NCBI RefSeq assembly: GCF_018687715.1
Contig: NC_056764.1
Coordinates: 5,086,501-5,150,500, forward strand
Reading direction: 5' to 3'
DNA from: Carya illinoinensis
Lineage: Eukaryota > Streptophyta > Magnoliopsida > Fagales > Juglandaceae
Length of the DNA stretch: 64,000 nucleotides
The position numbers were made by a program, and so were the translations under genes. Each line of letters begins with the position of its first letter. The stretch's first letter is position 1. Below, in pieces: positions 13,551 to 25,345 of this stretch. The notes beneath the pieces were generated by a model. It was not told where the DNA came from. It saw nothing but the letters and a program-made list of their open reading frames with translations, and ran no database searches.

Positions 13551-14059
13551 CCTGCAAAGAAAGGTTGTTTCTGTGATCTTCTGCTCTTATGTTTTCTTTT
13601 TCCTTCAAACAGTGTTCATTTCGCATAAATATTTAAATTTTGTGAAAGCAGCAGGGAAGACTAGTATCATCCATGCACACTGTTTGATGCAGAATTATGC
13701 AGAACACCCAGGATGTGAATTGGCGTGCATTACAAGAAGCATGAATGGGGAGTCAAATCCTGAGGTCCACAATATCTAAAGCAAATAAAAGGATAAAAGA
13801 AAAAGGAAGGAAATAGATAATAAGGGGCCCTGAATACTGAATAATTCATGGCTACCCTTGTACTGATTGACATACCAGAGGTTCAGAACTGCCCCTTACG
13901 TATCTGTCTCTCCAATCGACCAATAAGAACGCCCATGTGGTGAAATATACATATAAATGCCTCGGTTAATGGGTCCTCTCTAGATTTGCTGTGACTTCGA
14001 TTAAAGTGCCTTTTAAAAAATAAAATATTTATTTGCTTACTAAATAATATTTTATTTCA
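13551..14059. other. Intergenic, no supported gene
   Basis: One 80-codon frame on the plus strand (13537-13779) has no recognisable domain and is probably chance. Nothing else is seen. Confidence 0.4.
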
Positions 14060-14275
14060 GTATTAACAGGTTTCTCACACAAATTTCATTAACAAAATTT
14101 TAATATATAGTTATTTTTATATATTTTTTATATATTTTATTAATATAATTAGTTACATATTAAAAAATTTTAATATAATTAATTATATCATTAAGGTACA
14201 CAAAAAATATACAAAAATAACTATATACAATATTAGTCATTCATTAATATGATGTTGTGTGTGATAAACTTCTTC
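14060..14275. repeat. MITE-like inverted-repeat element
   Basis: The left arm contains 'aatatatagttatttttata' (from about 14101). The right arm (14197-14235) contains its near reverse complement, 'aaaaataactatatacaata'. The outer parts (cacacaa ... ttgtgtgtg) also pair. Length, AT content and arm symmetry fit a non-autonomous DNA transposon. No autonomous partner is present. Confidence 0.5.
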
Positions 14276-14384
14276 AATTTTGGTTTTTTTTAATCTTAAA
14301 TAAAAAAATTCAAGTGGTATGCTAATTTCTAAATCCCAATTAGCAGTTTTTAAGATAAAAAATATTTTAATCACATAGAGATTA

Positions 14385-14570
14385 TATAAAAATAAACTTA
14401 CAAACTGACGTAATTTGATACAGTCCGTCAGATTGTAAAATTACTTTTATTATAAAGTTATTTTTATTATAAAATAGATCTAACGGATCACATAAAGTCA
14501 TATCAATATGTGAATTTATTTTTATGTACTCTATTTATATATGTAGCACTTCTGTTATAAATTATTAGAA
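14385..14570. repeat. MITE-like inverted repeat, family R3, copy 1
   Basis: The left arm (aaaaataaacttacaaactg...) pairs with the right arm (...caatatgtgaatttattttt). The interior includes 'taaaattacttttattataa'. Related copies with the same arm wording are at 38620-38790 and, as a half copy, at 50125-50215. Confidence 0.55.
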
Positions 14571-14916
14571 ATCAAAACAATACTCATAAATAAATAATTT
14601 AAGATCTCGCATGTCCATAATCACTCAATACATGGAATGAACGATTGTTTATGAACAAGGGATTAGTGGGTAAAAAAGAAATGTATATGCACTTATAAAA
14701 AAATGTTTTGACCCCAGATTTCTTACGCTTCGAAAATTGTATCATGAATGGAATAAGAGGATATTCTTCAGGTCAATTTCTTTCTCTTGGTTGGGTAATT
14801 TTAAAGAAAAAGCCAATTTTAAATTTGGCAATGATTGGAGTCAACACAAAGGGTTTCCATGGGCTTAAAAGTGAAAGTGAATTAATTATAATGGGTTTTT
14901 TATGTATGCAAAATAG

Positions 14917-14918
14917 CT

Positions 14919-14940
<22 letters not shown>
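14917..14940. repeat. (TA)n microsatellite
   Basis: An uninterrupted TA dinucleotide run of about 24 bases, likely length-polymorphic. Confidence 0.9.
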
Positions 14941-14952
<12 letters not shown>

Positions 14953-15294
14953 CAAAAAAATACAAATAAAAAACCATTTAACGTGCATATACAGGCGGCC
15001 GAGTCAATGATTGCGTTAAATGAAACAACGTGGCGATTAGGCCGGCATTGGTCGGGTTCACATAACAGGCCGCTGACTAACCTTCCGTTGCTGAGCTCCA
15101 CCGTCTTGGAACCACATGAGGCAAGGCACCTCCCCCGACTTCCGCTTCCTTTCAATATTATTAATTACTTATCATAGCTGTTCCCCACGGCATTGCTTGG
15201 AACAAGAAGTTTTCTCACAAAGGTCATTGCCCATCTGATTTGGCTAGGGAATTTGTTTGCTCCGAGATTATAAGTATGGTGAATCTTATTTATT

Positions 15295-15460
15295 TTGTTT
15301 TGATAAATAATATTTATAGTTACAAATATCGCATAATTATTTTTAAAAAAAATAAATAAATATGAAATATATATAAAAAAATTAATTTTTAATAATAAAT
15401 TTTTCTTTTTTAAAATAACTGCATAACACTTGCATACTTTATAATTAAATATAGCTTCGC
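15295..15460. repeat. MITE-like inverted repeat, family R2, copy 2
   Basis: It shares 'gttacaaatatcgcataatt' with a complementary right arm around 'aaaataactgcataacact', separated by 'aaaaattaatttttaataat'. It belongs to the same family as 9125-9270 and 29125-29315. Confidence 0.5.
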
Positions 15461-16315
15461 TTGTTTTTTGACCAAGCCAAGGTGCTCTTCTTGATAGTTA
15501 TGGATGTCACGTCATCAGATTTTGGCTGAAAAGAAATCAATGTAAAGTATATATATGTAGGGTTTATGCTTGAAAGTCTACGTAGAAGACACATATACGT
15601 TCTCAATTAATCAATAATGTAAGTTAACAAGGACGTCTTTTTAATTACTTTAGTCCAACGTTAGTCCATGTAGCCCCACATGATCAATTAACTACATGGA
15701 TTAGTAAAATCATAGTCATTTAATCATTATGTCAAATTATTCTTTTACCTTCTCAACTCAAAGTAAATAGTCGCTTGACATCTAACAAACACCGCGTAAT
15801 TAAAGTAATTCATAAGGATGGATAAATACATATCATTACTAGTTTGATGAAAGGTAATAATAGACAATAATGATTAAAAAAAAAAAAATCAGGCCGTAGA
15901 TTTTATTTTTGGAGGGCTCACGATTAGATTAACATAACCCTCTAATATCTTTCAACCACAATAGATTTCTAACTTAATTTTCATATATAAATAATATTAT
16001 CTAAATTGATTTTGATATTTTAAAGTTTTTATTTCTTAGTTAACTATATCCATATGATGTTAGTTGACCCAAGCTGCATTTCTGTTGATTATTAGACCAA
16101 AGTTTCGTCATTAATTTAAAATTTCTGCAAATTGATTAATTTTATGGTTCGATCTATATATGATCCACTTAAGATATGGGGACGAGGTTAGGAATGCTTT
16201 TTCTAACAATAGAGGAAGATTATATGTCGTTTACCACTTCCTAATTATCAAAGTATTTACCAATATCCTTAATAGTACAGCCAATGCATGTTTAGCTACA
16301 AGAATAGTTATACTC

Positions 16316-16366
<51 letters not shown>

Positions 16367-16673
16367 TTAATCACATCAATATTACTTTATAAAATTATTT
16401 TAGTTCAATTATTTAAATAAAATTTAAAAAAAATCACTAAAATTGTGCAACATTAGCATAAATGTACGTACAGTACGCCTAGCGTAGGGATCCAACTTTC
16501 AAGACAGGTATAAGTGCATACCTTATGAAAAAATCACATAGAGACAAATTAATGCAATCAAAAGTTTTGAAAATGGAGCTAACACATTTTCACGAGCACA
16601 ATCATGGTCTTTATCATGTAGAACCATTTATAGAAAGCCTATAAAACTTTCCTTCCTATTATTTTTTATTTTT
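15461..16673. other. Intergenic, no supported gene
   Basis: No coding region is recognised. The only notable structure is the trinucleotide microsatellite at 16317-16367, listed separately. Confidence 0.4.
16317..16367. repeat. (TTA)n microsatellite, about 17 units
   Basis: A pure trinucleotide array of about 51 bases. It creates an Ile-rich open frame that should not be read as a gene. Confidence 0.92.
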
Positions 16674-17330
16674 TTAAGGAAAATTATCATCACTTATTTA
16701 TCATATAAACTAAAATATTTCCATATTAAATATGACATTATAAATTAAAATAATACATTTAGAGTTTTACCAGTACACTGTTTTTTTTTGTGACTAGTTT
16801 GATCTTCACTATTACTGATAATCTCTACAGACAAACATCTAAGAAACAATACTCTCTGACTAAACAAAAACTCAACCTCACCCTTCATAAAAAAAAAAAA
16901 AGACTCAATCTCTACAGATAAACGTCTGAGAGACGAACTCTTTTTTTGTTTAATTAACAATAAGGAAACAAAAAAAAAAATGTAAGATAGATGTGAAAAA
17001 AGGAAAGATTACAGTTTGGACTAATTTCGATAGACTTTAGAATTTGTGACGGCTCATGAAGGCAACACATTTGTCTATTTTCAACTACAAAAGTCAAATC
17101 TGAAATGTCTGATAGTGGTCAATATAGTGATCTGGAGAATATGTCGAGAAGAGCTGCTGAAATGGATAGTGCATGAGGACCACCAGCAGATGTGGGCAAC
17201 ATGTAAGAATCACGTGTAGTGATTTTCGCAAAATCACTATTTTCCTCCTCATGATTTTCGACTTGTTAATCCACTTGTGCCGCACGTGTTTCTCAGGAGT
17301 TGTTGGAAAACTATAGATCTATCTTTTTGA
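16674..17330. repeat. Dispersed repeat family R4, copy 1
   Basis: This segment aligns by eye, in the same orientation, with 62731-63530. Shared blocks occur in the same order: 'aggaaaat..tcatca', 'taccagtacact', 'ctacagacaaa..tctaag', 'agattacagtttgga' against 'agattatagtttgga', 'gcatgaggacca' against 'acatgaggacca', and 'tttgcaaaatc'. Copy length (about 650 bases) and the lack of coding suggest an LTR or other non-coding piece of a retroelement, but the ends are undefined. Confidence 0.55.
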
Positions 17331-18364
17331 ATACTTGGCTACATATGCTGCTAAGATAAATCATGTAAATGCAAGAGGGTATTTGTTAGAACTTAGATTG
17401 AGCCCACAAGCATATACACGTGTATCACGTCTTAAATTATAATTTTGAATTAATCTAAAAATAATATTGTATTTTAATTAATAAAATACCATTTTTGTAT
17501 TGCTTAAAACATTCACTAACCATATTTTATTTAATTAGTTCCACCTATCTTAGTTGATTTTACAGTATGGTTTTGGTTCTTTTATAATTCCGAAGTGTCT
17601 GGTAATTTACACACTAGTATGCCTCCATCAATATAAGTAAGTGCATCAATAAAATTGAAATCTCGTGTGCTTCTTTAGAAAAATCCAAAACAGCTCATCC
17701 TGTGTATAGCTGGAACCATATAGCATTAATGTAGCCTATGTTAATTAGGTAAAGTCTAAAGAGAAGAAGTCAATTATAAACTCAAGAGAGTCTGCATCCA
17801 TCATTGTAATAATTTTCACGAGTTGAAAAAATAGAATATTAAGTACCAATATTGAACATGAATATACACAAAAATGTGAGAATGGACGCATACCTTGAGC
17901 ATATGGCCCTATATTTTACTCAAATAGTATGAAGAAATAGAAAGTAGTCACTCGGATTCCGAAATAAACCTTTGGATATATTCATCTTTAGTCATCCTTG
18001 ATGGAATACACAAGCTTGTCACGGCATTAAACCTGGGAGATAGACAATCCTTCCGTCCAAGAATGCAACATAATTTATAATTACCAATATATATAACCAC
18101 TTACAAGTAATCATCTTTGTCTATCCATAACATGAATATAAAGGACTTGTTTTTAAAACAAAAATAAAAATATCCATTCATACCGCATAAATTTCTCAAA
18201 TGAGTTTGTCATTTGATCAGTTACTAAAATGTTAAAAATTTTGAAAATCGAAATTTGAATTTTAAAAAACTGATAAAATAGAGTAAATACTCAATAAAAA
18301 TAATATTATGCTAAAAGTTGTACTTTTAAGTGTAGCACACCGCATGCAAATGGAGAAATGATTT
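17331..18364. other. Intergenic, no supported gene
   Basis: AT-rich DNA with no recognisable coding or RNA gene. Confidence 0.4.
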
Positions 18365-18365
18365 G

Positions 18366-18560
18366 TACAGTCGGGAAATGCAGTCGGCGTGTAGTCGGCT
18401 GTAAAAAAAAATTAATACGGGACCTATATGAAAAAAAAAATTATTTTTATAACTTTTTATAATTCATGTAGGTCCCCCTGAATATAAAATAATTTTTTTA
18501 TAATTTTTTTTTATTCATTCCGTACAGCCGACTGCACGCCGACTGTATTTCCCGACTGTA
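18366..18560. mobile_element. Hairpin MITE with CAGTCGG-rich terminal inverted repeats
   Basis: Two 38-base arms (18366-18403 and 18523-18560) are inverted copies matching at 36 of 38 positions. Each arm carries three AGTCGG units. Inside lies a second nested inverted pair (GGGACCTATATGAA near 18419 and its complement near 18465). The whole segment can fold into one long hairpin. The arms begin and end with TA, so a TA target duplication with CAGTCGGG termini would fit a Tc1/mariner-type MITE. TA is too short to prove this. Confidence 0.75.
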
Positions 18561-18837
18561 TATAGCAAAGCCTTTCCATAAAGGATAGTTGACAGCTCGA
18601 GTTCCCAGCTGACCCGGCATTGATCGGCCCCTGTGGAATGTAATCTCCATTGCATTTACATCGAGAAATGCAATGAGTTATTAGGCCGATCCTCGTGGAA
18701 CACATTTATCACGCATGCATAAACATCTCAATATGTATAAAGTCTTTGTTTCTATTGATCAGATCGATGTGAATACGAAATAATTGAAGTACTAAATTTG
18801 CTGAAGACAAGTACTAGGCATCATGATACACATTTCA

Positions 18838-19018
18838 ACTTTAGGTTATGTTTAACTTTATGTTATGTTTAGGTAGTGAGATGATTTCAGATACTCTTTA
18901 AATAATAATAAAAAATAATAATAAAATATTAAATAGTAGTATAAAATAATAAATAATAATAATAAAATAATAAATAATAGTGAAATATTCTCTCTACCAC
19001 CCAAACCAGCCCTTACTC
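18838..19018. repeat. MITE-like element, family R5, copy
   Basis: It begins with 'atgtttaggtagtgagatga', ends with 'ctaccacccaaaccag' (partly complementary), and holds an 'aataataataaaataat' core. The 'tgtttggat/ccaaaca' edge wording recurs in copies at 26745-26995, 29945-30125 and 46550-46785. Confidence 0.5.
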
Positions 19019-19129
19019 TCCCATTCATGAATATACAAAAAGTTTCTAAAAAGGCATACCTGAATTTAGGAGATCAAGAGACAAATTAATATGAATTCAT
19101 CCAAAGTTTTGAATATAATACCAGATATC

Positions 19130-19500
19130 GTAGCAGTTAAGATTTTAGAACGAAATATTTCGGTATCGATACCGTTTCAAGATAGTCGATATATGAATAA
19201 ATTATATATAAAAATATATATATAAATTCTATTCCAAAATAATAGTCTATATATGAATAAATTATACATAAATACATATATATAAATTATAAATAGTCTG
19301 ATTTAAATTGGGGATCAAAAAATAAACTTGCAGTTTGAAAAAATGAAAAAAAAAAAAAAGTAAGGGCCGAAATACCGGCTAGTATGTAAGCCGGTACAGG
19401 CCGAAATATCGGCCGGTACGACCGGTATTTGGAGTGGTACGAAATGGATATAATACATGTATCGGACTAGTGGCCAATTCAGTATATACCGACCAGTAGG
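19130..19500. repeat. CCGGTA-rich repeat with a 60-bp tandem duplication
   Basis: A unit ending in 'atatatgaataa' at 19200 repeats with exactly 60-base spacing, ending at 19260, and a partial third copy follows. To its right (19365-19500) is a cluster of CCGGTA/CCGGCC motifs (for example 'ataccggctag' and 'atcggccggtacgaccgg') unlike the AT-rich surroundings. It is probably an end of a non-autonomous transposon. I cannot assign a family. Confidence 0.45.
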
Positions 19501-19564
19501 TACGGCATTTAAATCTTTGATTTGGAGCTCGACATATCTGGTGTATGGCTGCCAATCAGGTAGG

Positions 19565-19573
19565 TGTGCAAAT
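19565..19573. repeat. Candidate target-site duplication of a truncated LINE (left)
   Basis: The 9-mer TGTGCAAAT here is repeated exactly at 20698-20706, immediately after the A-rich tail of the LINE fragment. This is the arrangement expected of target-primed insertion. Confidence 0.55.
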
Positions 19574-20697
19574 GGGTGTTTTCTGGACTTGGAAGGAACA
19601 GATTAACTTTTGGTTTCGTCAGGTAGGTAAGTCCTCTCAACTTCGCATTATTTTTTGTATTCTTCCTTCTATTATTTCTTGGCAACTCTGGAATAGGCAA
19701 TTCAAAGCTCGGTATGATAATAAGACGGAATCAGTTGCTTCAGTTTGGCAGGCTATTAAACATTGGATCCGTAAGCTCATGAACTTGAATATGAAAGTTT
19801 CTTATGTTTCTAATAAAGATGTTGATATTTTGAACAGATTGGATATTCCTGCGGTTTATTCCAAGCCTAAGATTGTTCGTGCGGTGAGATGGTCAAAACC
19901 CTTGTAGGGTTGGGTGAAACTAAACACTGATGGCAGTAGCTTGGGAAATCCTAGGCCAGCGGGTGCTGGGGGTATTATTCGTGATAGCTCTGGTAGGCTT
20001 CGGGCAGCATTCTCTGTTTTTCTAAGCCAAGGTTCTAATAATTTTGCTGAAATGAGAAGTTTGTTGGAGGGAGTTAGGAGGTGTGCTTAGTTAGGTTTTC
20101 CTCGAGTTCAGATTGAGACGGATTCTCAGCTTCTAGTTAATTGGGTTACTAAAGGTGAGTATAGTATTTGGTACCTTGAGGATTTTTGGGATGAATTATT
20201 TGCTTATTTATCTTGTATGGAGTACCGTGTGAAGCATGTTTATCGTGAGGGTAATACTGTGGTAGATTTTCTAGCCAAGAGAGGCTCTAGGGGTGTTGAG
20301 TCAGATTGGTATACGGATAATGATCACATGCCGAATCAGTTACGAGGTCTTCTTAGAATGGACAAAATTGATCTTCCTTATTTGCGCATTTCATAGATTT
20401 TGTCCCAGGTTCGTTTGCTTTTCTCATATCTTATAATTTGTGTCTTTAATTGTATATGTTTTGTTTTTGCAGGTTGGTTTGGTTTTATGGGTTTACTAGT
20501 TGAGTTTTTGTTCCTTATTTTTGGACCCTTTATAATTTGTTGGCTTTATAGTTTTGGGTTTTTTTTATGACTGTGATTTGTTTTTTGCTTTTATTTGTAA
20601 TTCTCAGGAATCTTATATGTAACTACGGTTTTCCTCCACCATAAATGGGGGTTATCAATAAAATTGAAGTACCGTCCTCTTCTTAAAAAAAAAAAAA
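19574..20697 (+). mobile_element. 5'-truncated LINE (3' end with RNase H domain)
   Basis: This is the 3' part of a plant L1-type non-LTR retrotransposon ORF2. From about 19914 the reading frame gives a full RNase H domain. Its acidic residues are visible in NTDGS, the Glu of AEM, ETDSQ, and the Asp of VVDFLAK. Two in-frame stops (TAG at 19905 and 20088) interrupt an otherwise continuous frame that ends at TAG 20394-20396. The 3' UTR of about 290 bases ends in 'caataaaattgaag...' and 13 As at 20685-20697. Flanking 9-bp repeats support insertion as a 5'-truncated copy. It is not functional. Confidence 0.8.
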
Positions 20698-20706
20698 TGT
20701 GCAAAT
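20698..20706. repeat. Candidate target-site duplication of a truncated LINE (right)
   Basis: The exact second copy of TGTGCAAAT, directly abutting the poly-A end of the LINE fragment. Confidence 0.55.
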
Positions 20707-20941
20707 TAGACATCATTAATTGTCATTATCATAAAACAGATCGAGATCATCCATGCCGATTATAATTCGTATAGCTACTATTATGATTAATGATATCCTA
20801 ATTATCTTACATGCACACGAACACAAAATTTATATGATTCGACAACATGTAGCCTATATCTATGGAGTTGCAGAGAATTTTATTCTCTTAAAAGTTAAAA
20901 ACACTGTATGGCAAAACCGTACATAAATAATATGTATATAA

Positions 20942-21151
20942 TATATGAAAAATGCTACACATCATCCCACACCACACACTTTATATATTAAAATTTTATT
21001 TTTTATTTTTTATTTTATTTTATTCTTATTAAACTAATTAAATTATTCTATTTATCATCCACATACTACATATTTATTATAGAAAAAATAAAAAAAAATT
21101 AAAATAAGTGTGATGTGTGAAATGTAAGGATGATATGAAGATTTTTTCATA

Positions 21152-21155
<4 letters not shown>
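20942..21155. repeat. MITE-like inverted-repeat element
   Basis: The left end 'tatgaaaaatgctacacatc' and the right end (read in reverse complement, tatgaaaaaatcttcatatc) match. The interior arms 'cacaccacacac' and 'gtgtgatgtgtg' also pair. The core is a run of 'tattttatttt'. Structure and length fit a non-autonomous DNA transposon. Confidence 0.55.

Positions 21156-21194
<39 letters not shown>
21151..21194. repeat. Compound (AT)n(GT)n microsatellite
   Basis: About ten AT units pass directly into about eleven TG units. Confidence 0.92.
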
Positions 21195-21343
21195 ACGAAA
21201 CCTGATTGTGTTTAGCAGGCAAAGTCTAATTAAGGGTCGAGTGGGATCACGTCATCCAAATTACAAACAAGCCCAAGAATCAGATCGAACATATATATGT
21301 ATATATCAAATATCAAATTTTTTATAACTACAGTAGTATTGAT

Positions 21344-21345
21344 TA

Positions 21346-21405
<60 letters not shown>

Positions 21406-21406
21406 A
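21344..21406. repeat. Compound (CATA)n(TA)n microsatellite
   Basis: About eight CATA units are followed by about 14 TA units. The run produces an open frame of repeated His-Thr-Tyr-Ile residues, which is an artefact. Confidence 0.9.
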
Positions 21407-21409
21407 CTT

Positions 21410-24400
21410 AATGGCTTTGAAATCCGTTCAAAATCTAACTAGCTACCAACTTTTATCAGCTTCATTTACTTCCTTGGCAAGCCGATCGAAAGAGAAACCC
21501 CACCTTCCTATCTGCCAACAAGATTGCTCATTTATTTTCCGTTACTACGTGTACGTATACTGCTGCGTGCGTGGGTACGTCTCTATTTTTCCCTTGAGCA
21601 ATCTCAACTTAATGGCTGATTAGATTTGGAGAGTGAGATGAAAATTTAAAACATGACCTGGAGCACCGGCCATACTGATATAATATATACGCGTGCGTAT
21701 GTGTTCGCGATTGGTACGAGCTTACGTGGGAGTGCATATTCACGTAGGGGTGGGTCTAGGCCCACCGCTCAGCCACCGTTAATTTTAATTAAGTTTTTTT
21801 TATATGTATTTTTAAATATTTTAAAAAAAATTATAAAATTTTAAAAAAATACTTCTTTAATTATGAAATTAAAAAAAAAAAAATTAAAAACAATCGACTA
21901 GCATTTTTCATTCACATAAGTTTGCCGATAGTTAGCTTTGTCAGCAATCGCATATATAATTAGCTAGTCATGTGATCCGAGTCATGCACTGATCTGAGTC
22001 TCTAATTATATATCATGTTACGGGTTTATCCAACGTGGACATGCATTACGTGTTGAGTAATCTAAGTATAAATCTTAAATAAACGAATTTTTTTCATAAA
22101 AATATAAATTCCATTAAAAAATTAAATTTTTTATTATTTTTCTATAATAAGACTCACTTTTTTATAAAGGATAATTTATTCAAAATTTGTACATTTGAAG
22201 ATGATATATATAATTTCTCTAAGATATTAGCAGCCATGTAATACTAAAGGAAAGATCTGAAGAACTTAATTAATAGAGTTGAAAAGGGAAGCTAGCTACA
22301 TTTCACACCCCTAACTAGTAGCTGTTATGTGATGGTATGTTGGGGTGGAAAGTGTATTAAGAGTATATGATCGATAAAGTGATGTAATCGGATAATTGAC
22401 AAATAAAAACATATAATTTTAATGGGATCATGAGCATTCAAAAGATTCCTGACATTGGCATAAATGCATGAGCAACTTAAAAGATTTTCACTTATGATGC
22501 ATGCTTTAGTACCCCGTAATTACGCATAGATGCACCATCTTTTCTTAGCCAAGAAGTTTGCATAGTACTATCTTTGGTGATAATAAAGGGTTGAGTGGAA
22601 GTGTTTTAATTAAATCAGTACGTACATGATCGAGTAGGACTGCCATATTTTTATCTTCATGTATTTGTTTTCTATTCGATTAATCGACCAATATAATATA
22701 ATATGACATGGTACTTTCATGAGTATGAAGCCAGTCAGATTTTTAATAATAATTATTATTAAACAGGGGCAGTGCATGTTCATGCAGAAAGGGAATTTCT
22801 TTTTAAAAAAAAAAACCAGAACAACTCAATCAAATTAACTCCTTTTTTTTCTTTCTTTCTTCTTCTTTATAAATTAACACATACTAACCTCAGCATGCAA
22901 ATCCCTTTCCACAAAAAGTCCATCTTTAGATCACCTTTGAAGGAAAGGAAATGAATAAAAACCAAGAAAGCTGGAGAATACAACTGTATTTGTGGTTTGT
23001 TTTTCTCATGGGCACTGCTTTATGTTGTGCTGTTGTACACCTATGTATGCAAACATAATAGTTTACATGTCGAATAAGTTTCGAACTAGGTTGTCTGTGT
23101 GCCTTTATCTTGAAGTTGGTGATCAGAACAGAGCTTTAAAAAAAGGTCGGGTAACTACTATATATATATATATATATTAATTAGCTTTTGAGAAGACATG
23201 GGAATATATATCTATATAATATTGTTTCTCCTATTCCCGTCCAAATACAAAGAGCCCAAGAAGAATTGATTTGGCTGTTTTTGTTGTTTTGGCAAAGAGA
23301 CAAAGTCATGATTATGGTCACCTATACAATTGTTTAAGTTCGCTATATGTATGTTTTTGTAGTCTTCATGTGACACTGTTTTTGGGTTAGGAAAAGTTCT
23401 AATATTACTATAAATCTGTTGGCCTGACCTGAAATTTAGAATTGCTGGATGCCCATTCGTGCAAACAGTACTACAACAAAATTGAACATACAATTAGTCA
23501 ACTCTATCACGATTCATTGAATTGGGGTTAATTAAGTCATGGATTAGCTCTATATGTACAAGAACATGTATCGATATGTATTAAGTCTCACGTTGATTGT
23601 CTATAATTAGGTATAATTGAGCTGTATAAATAATTACGTGCACCCGCTGTCCTCACTCATGTGTGTGTGGTGCGTGGACAAGACAATGTTATATTTTTCA
23701 AAATAGAAATATTGGAAACACGACACTGCTACTTGAAATTTGCACAAGACAATTTTAACAATTTTTTTGTACTGTTTATATACTGTATAAAGATCTTTTC
23801 AAAAGAAAATATTAAGTGTATACAGATATAATAAAATCACTAACTACAAATAATTTCACTGTAGTTATAAGTGTTTGTATGCACAACATCATGACTCATT
23901 TCCAAAATTATTCACATCGTCATGAAGCAATATATTACCAATCATAATTTATATCTTAAGCTTTTGGCGTTTTAGTATTTTAAGCTTTAATCAAATTACT
24001 AGAAATTGTAAAAAGAACATTGCTTTCCTTCCTTATTACCTTTCCCTCACCTTTCCTTATGGCCCAAGACTAAAGCAGAAAGCAGCATACATTTTAATCT
24101 AGTTTATCCCTGCATGCACACAAAAGGATAGGAATTAATGTTCATTTACGATAGAATTGGATGGTTCATATGCCATCACATTAACTATGATTTTCCTTAC
24201 ATATATAATAAAATGACCTTAATATTAATCATAAAAACATGTTGCCGACTCATGTTTTTAAATTTTTTTCTGCCTTCTGATCTGTACCCCAATGCCAGCA
24301 GCAAGAACTTTGTTTCCTTGTTTATTTTAACCAATTATAGCACCCAAGAAATTAAAAAATAGACATGAAAGATCAATGTACCTTAAAAATGTAATTAAAT

Positions 24401-25179
24401 GTACATATCATATGTATATGCCGCAGTTTCTGTCGACTCTCTGCCCTTCTTTACACTCTCAACGCATCTTTTCCCGTGCAAGTAGGTTCTATTGGTCGAA
24501 AATAAACAGGACACAGAGATGGGTATGGGGGCGCCAACGAACCCAAGTCATGCAGACATTACAGTGAAAAATATGTTTCATGTTGACAGCTGAGCTGATC
24601 GGATGGGACTCATGAGAAAATGGTGCGTGAATGTCACGTGTTTTAAGTTAATTACGTGTATAACAACTCATGTCAAGACGAGAGAGATGATGGCGCAGAA
24701 AGTTGCAGTGGACGTACATACTTTGATGCCTTTAATCGTGATTATCCTTACTTTTATTCATGGCTTAGATCAATCATTTACATTAGGATAACATATTTTA
24801 TTAAATAATCTTGCCCTTTTTCTCTTGAAGTTGGTATCAGCTCACATTTCTATTAATTAATCATATTTGTTCGTATGTGTCTTGCAATATATTATTCTTT
24901 TTAGTTGGTAAATGTCCATTACCAATCCGACATAAAATAAAAATTTTAAAAAAACTATAAACATACAAAGATTATGCAAAAATATGTTAACACACAAAAT
25001 GATATGATTTCATGTGATGATCAATTAGATTCATTTTAAGATAAAAATAACCTTATAATTTAACTTATTACATCAAACGTGACTTTATAATTTATTTTTG
25101 TATTATTTCTTTGTGATTAAAATATTTTTCGAAACAAATAAACCAACGAATACTTTTGAGAGAGAGAATTGATGATAAT
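21410..25179. other. Intergenic, no supported gene
   Basis: A long AT-rich stretch with only short frames and no recognisable domains. A 'ttcccattaaaaaattaaat'-like segment near 22085-22215 faintly resembles the R2 MITE family. A TA run lies at about 23158-23178. I found no tRNA-like or conserved RNA structure by eye. Confidence 0.4.
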
Positions 25180-25345
25180 GCTATATTTGGTTAAGAGTTT
25201 TGTTACGTACAAGCAAGATCGCGTATTAATATGAATACCAATATTAATGTTTTCGTATTTAAAATTTAAATTAGCGTTGTTTTCAATAAAATCTACTTTT
25301 TGACCAATCATATTAGATTGATGTACATATTAATATATATTTATG
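25180..25345 (-). repeat. Dispersed AT-rich repeat, family R1, copy 2 (reverse)
   Basis: It reads 'aaaatctactttttgaccaa' followed by AT-rich sequence, the reverse complement of the core of the copy at 7741-7910. Confidence 0.5.

Noticed and set aside
16160..16420. Plus-strand frame with a poly-Ile run
   Set aside because: It is a translation of the (TTA)n microsatellite.
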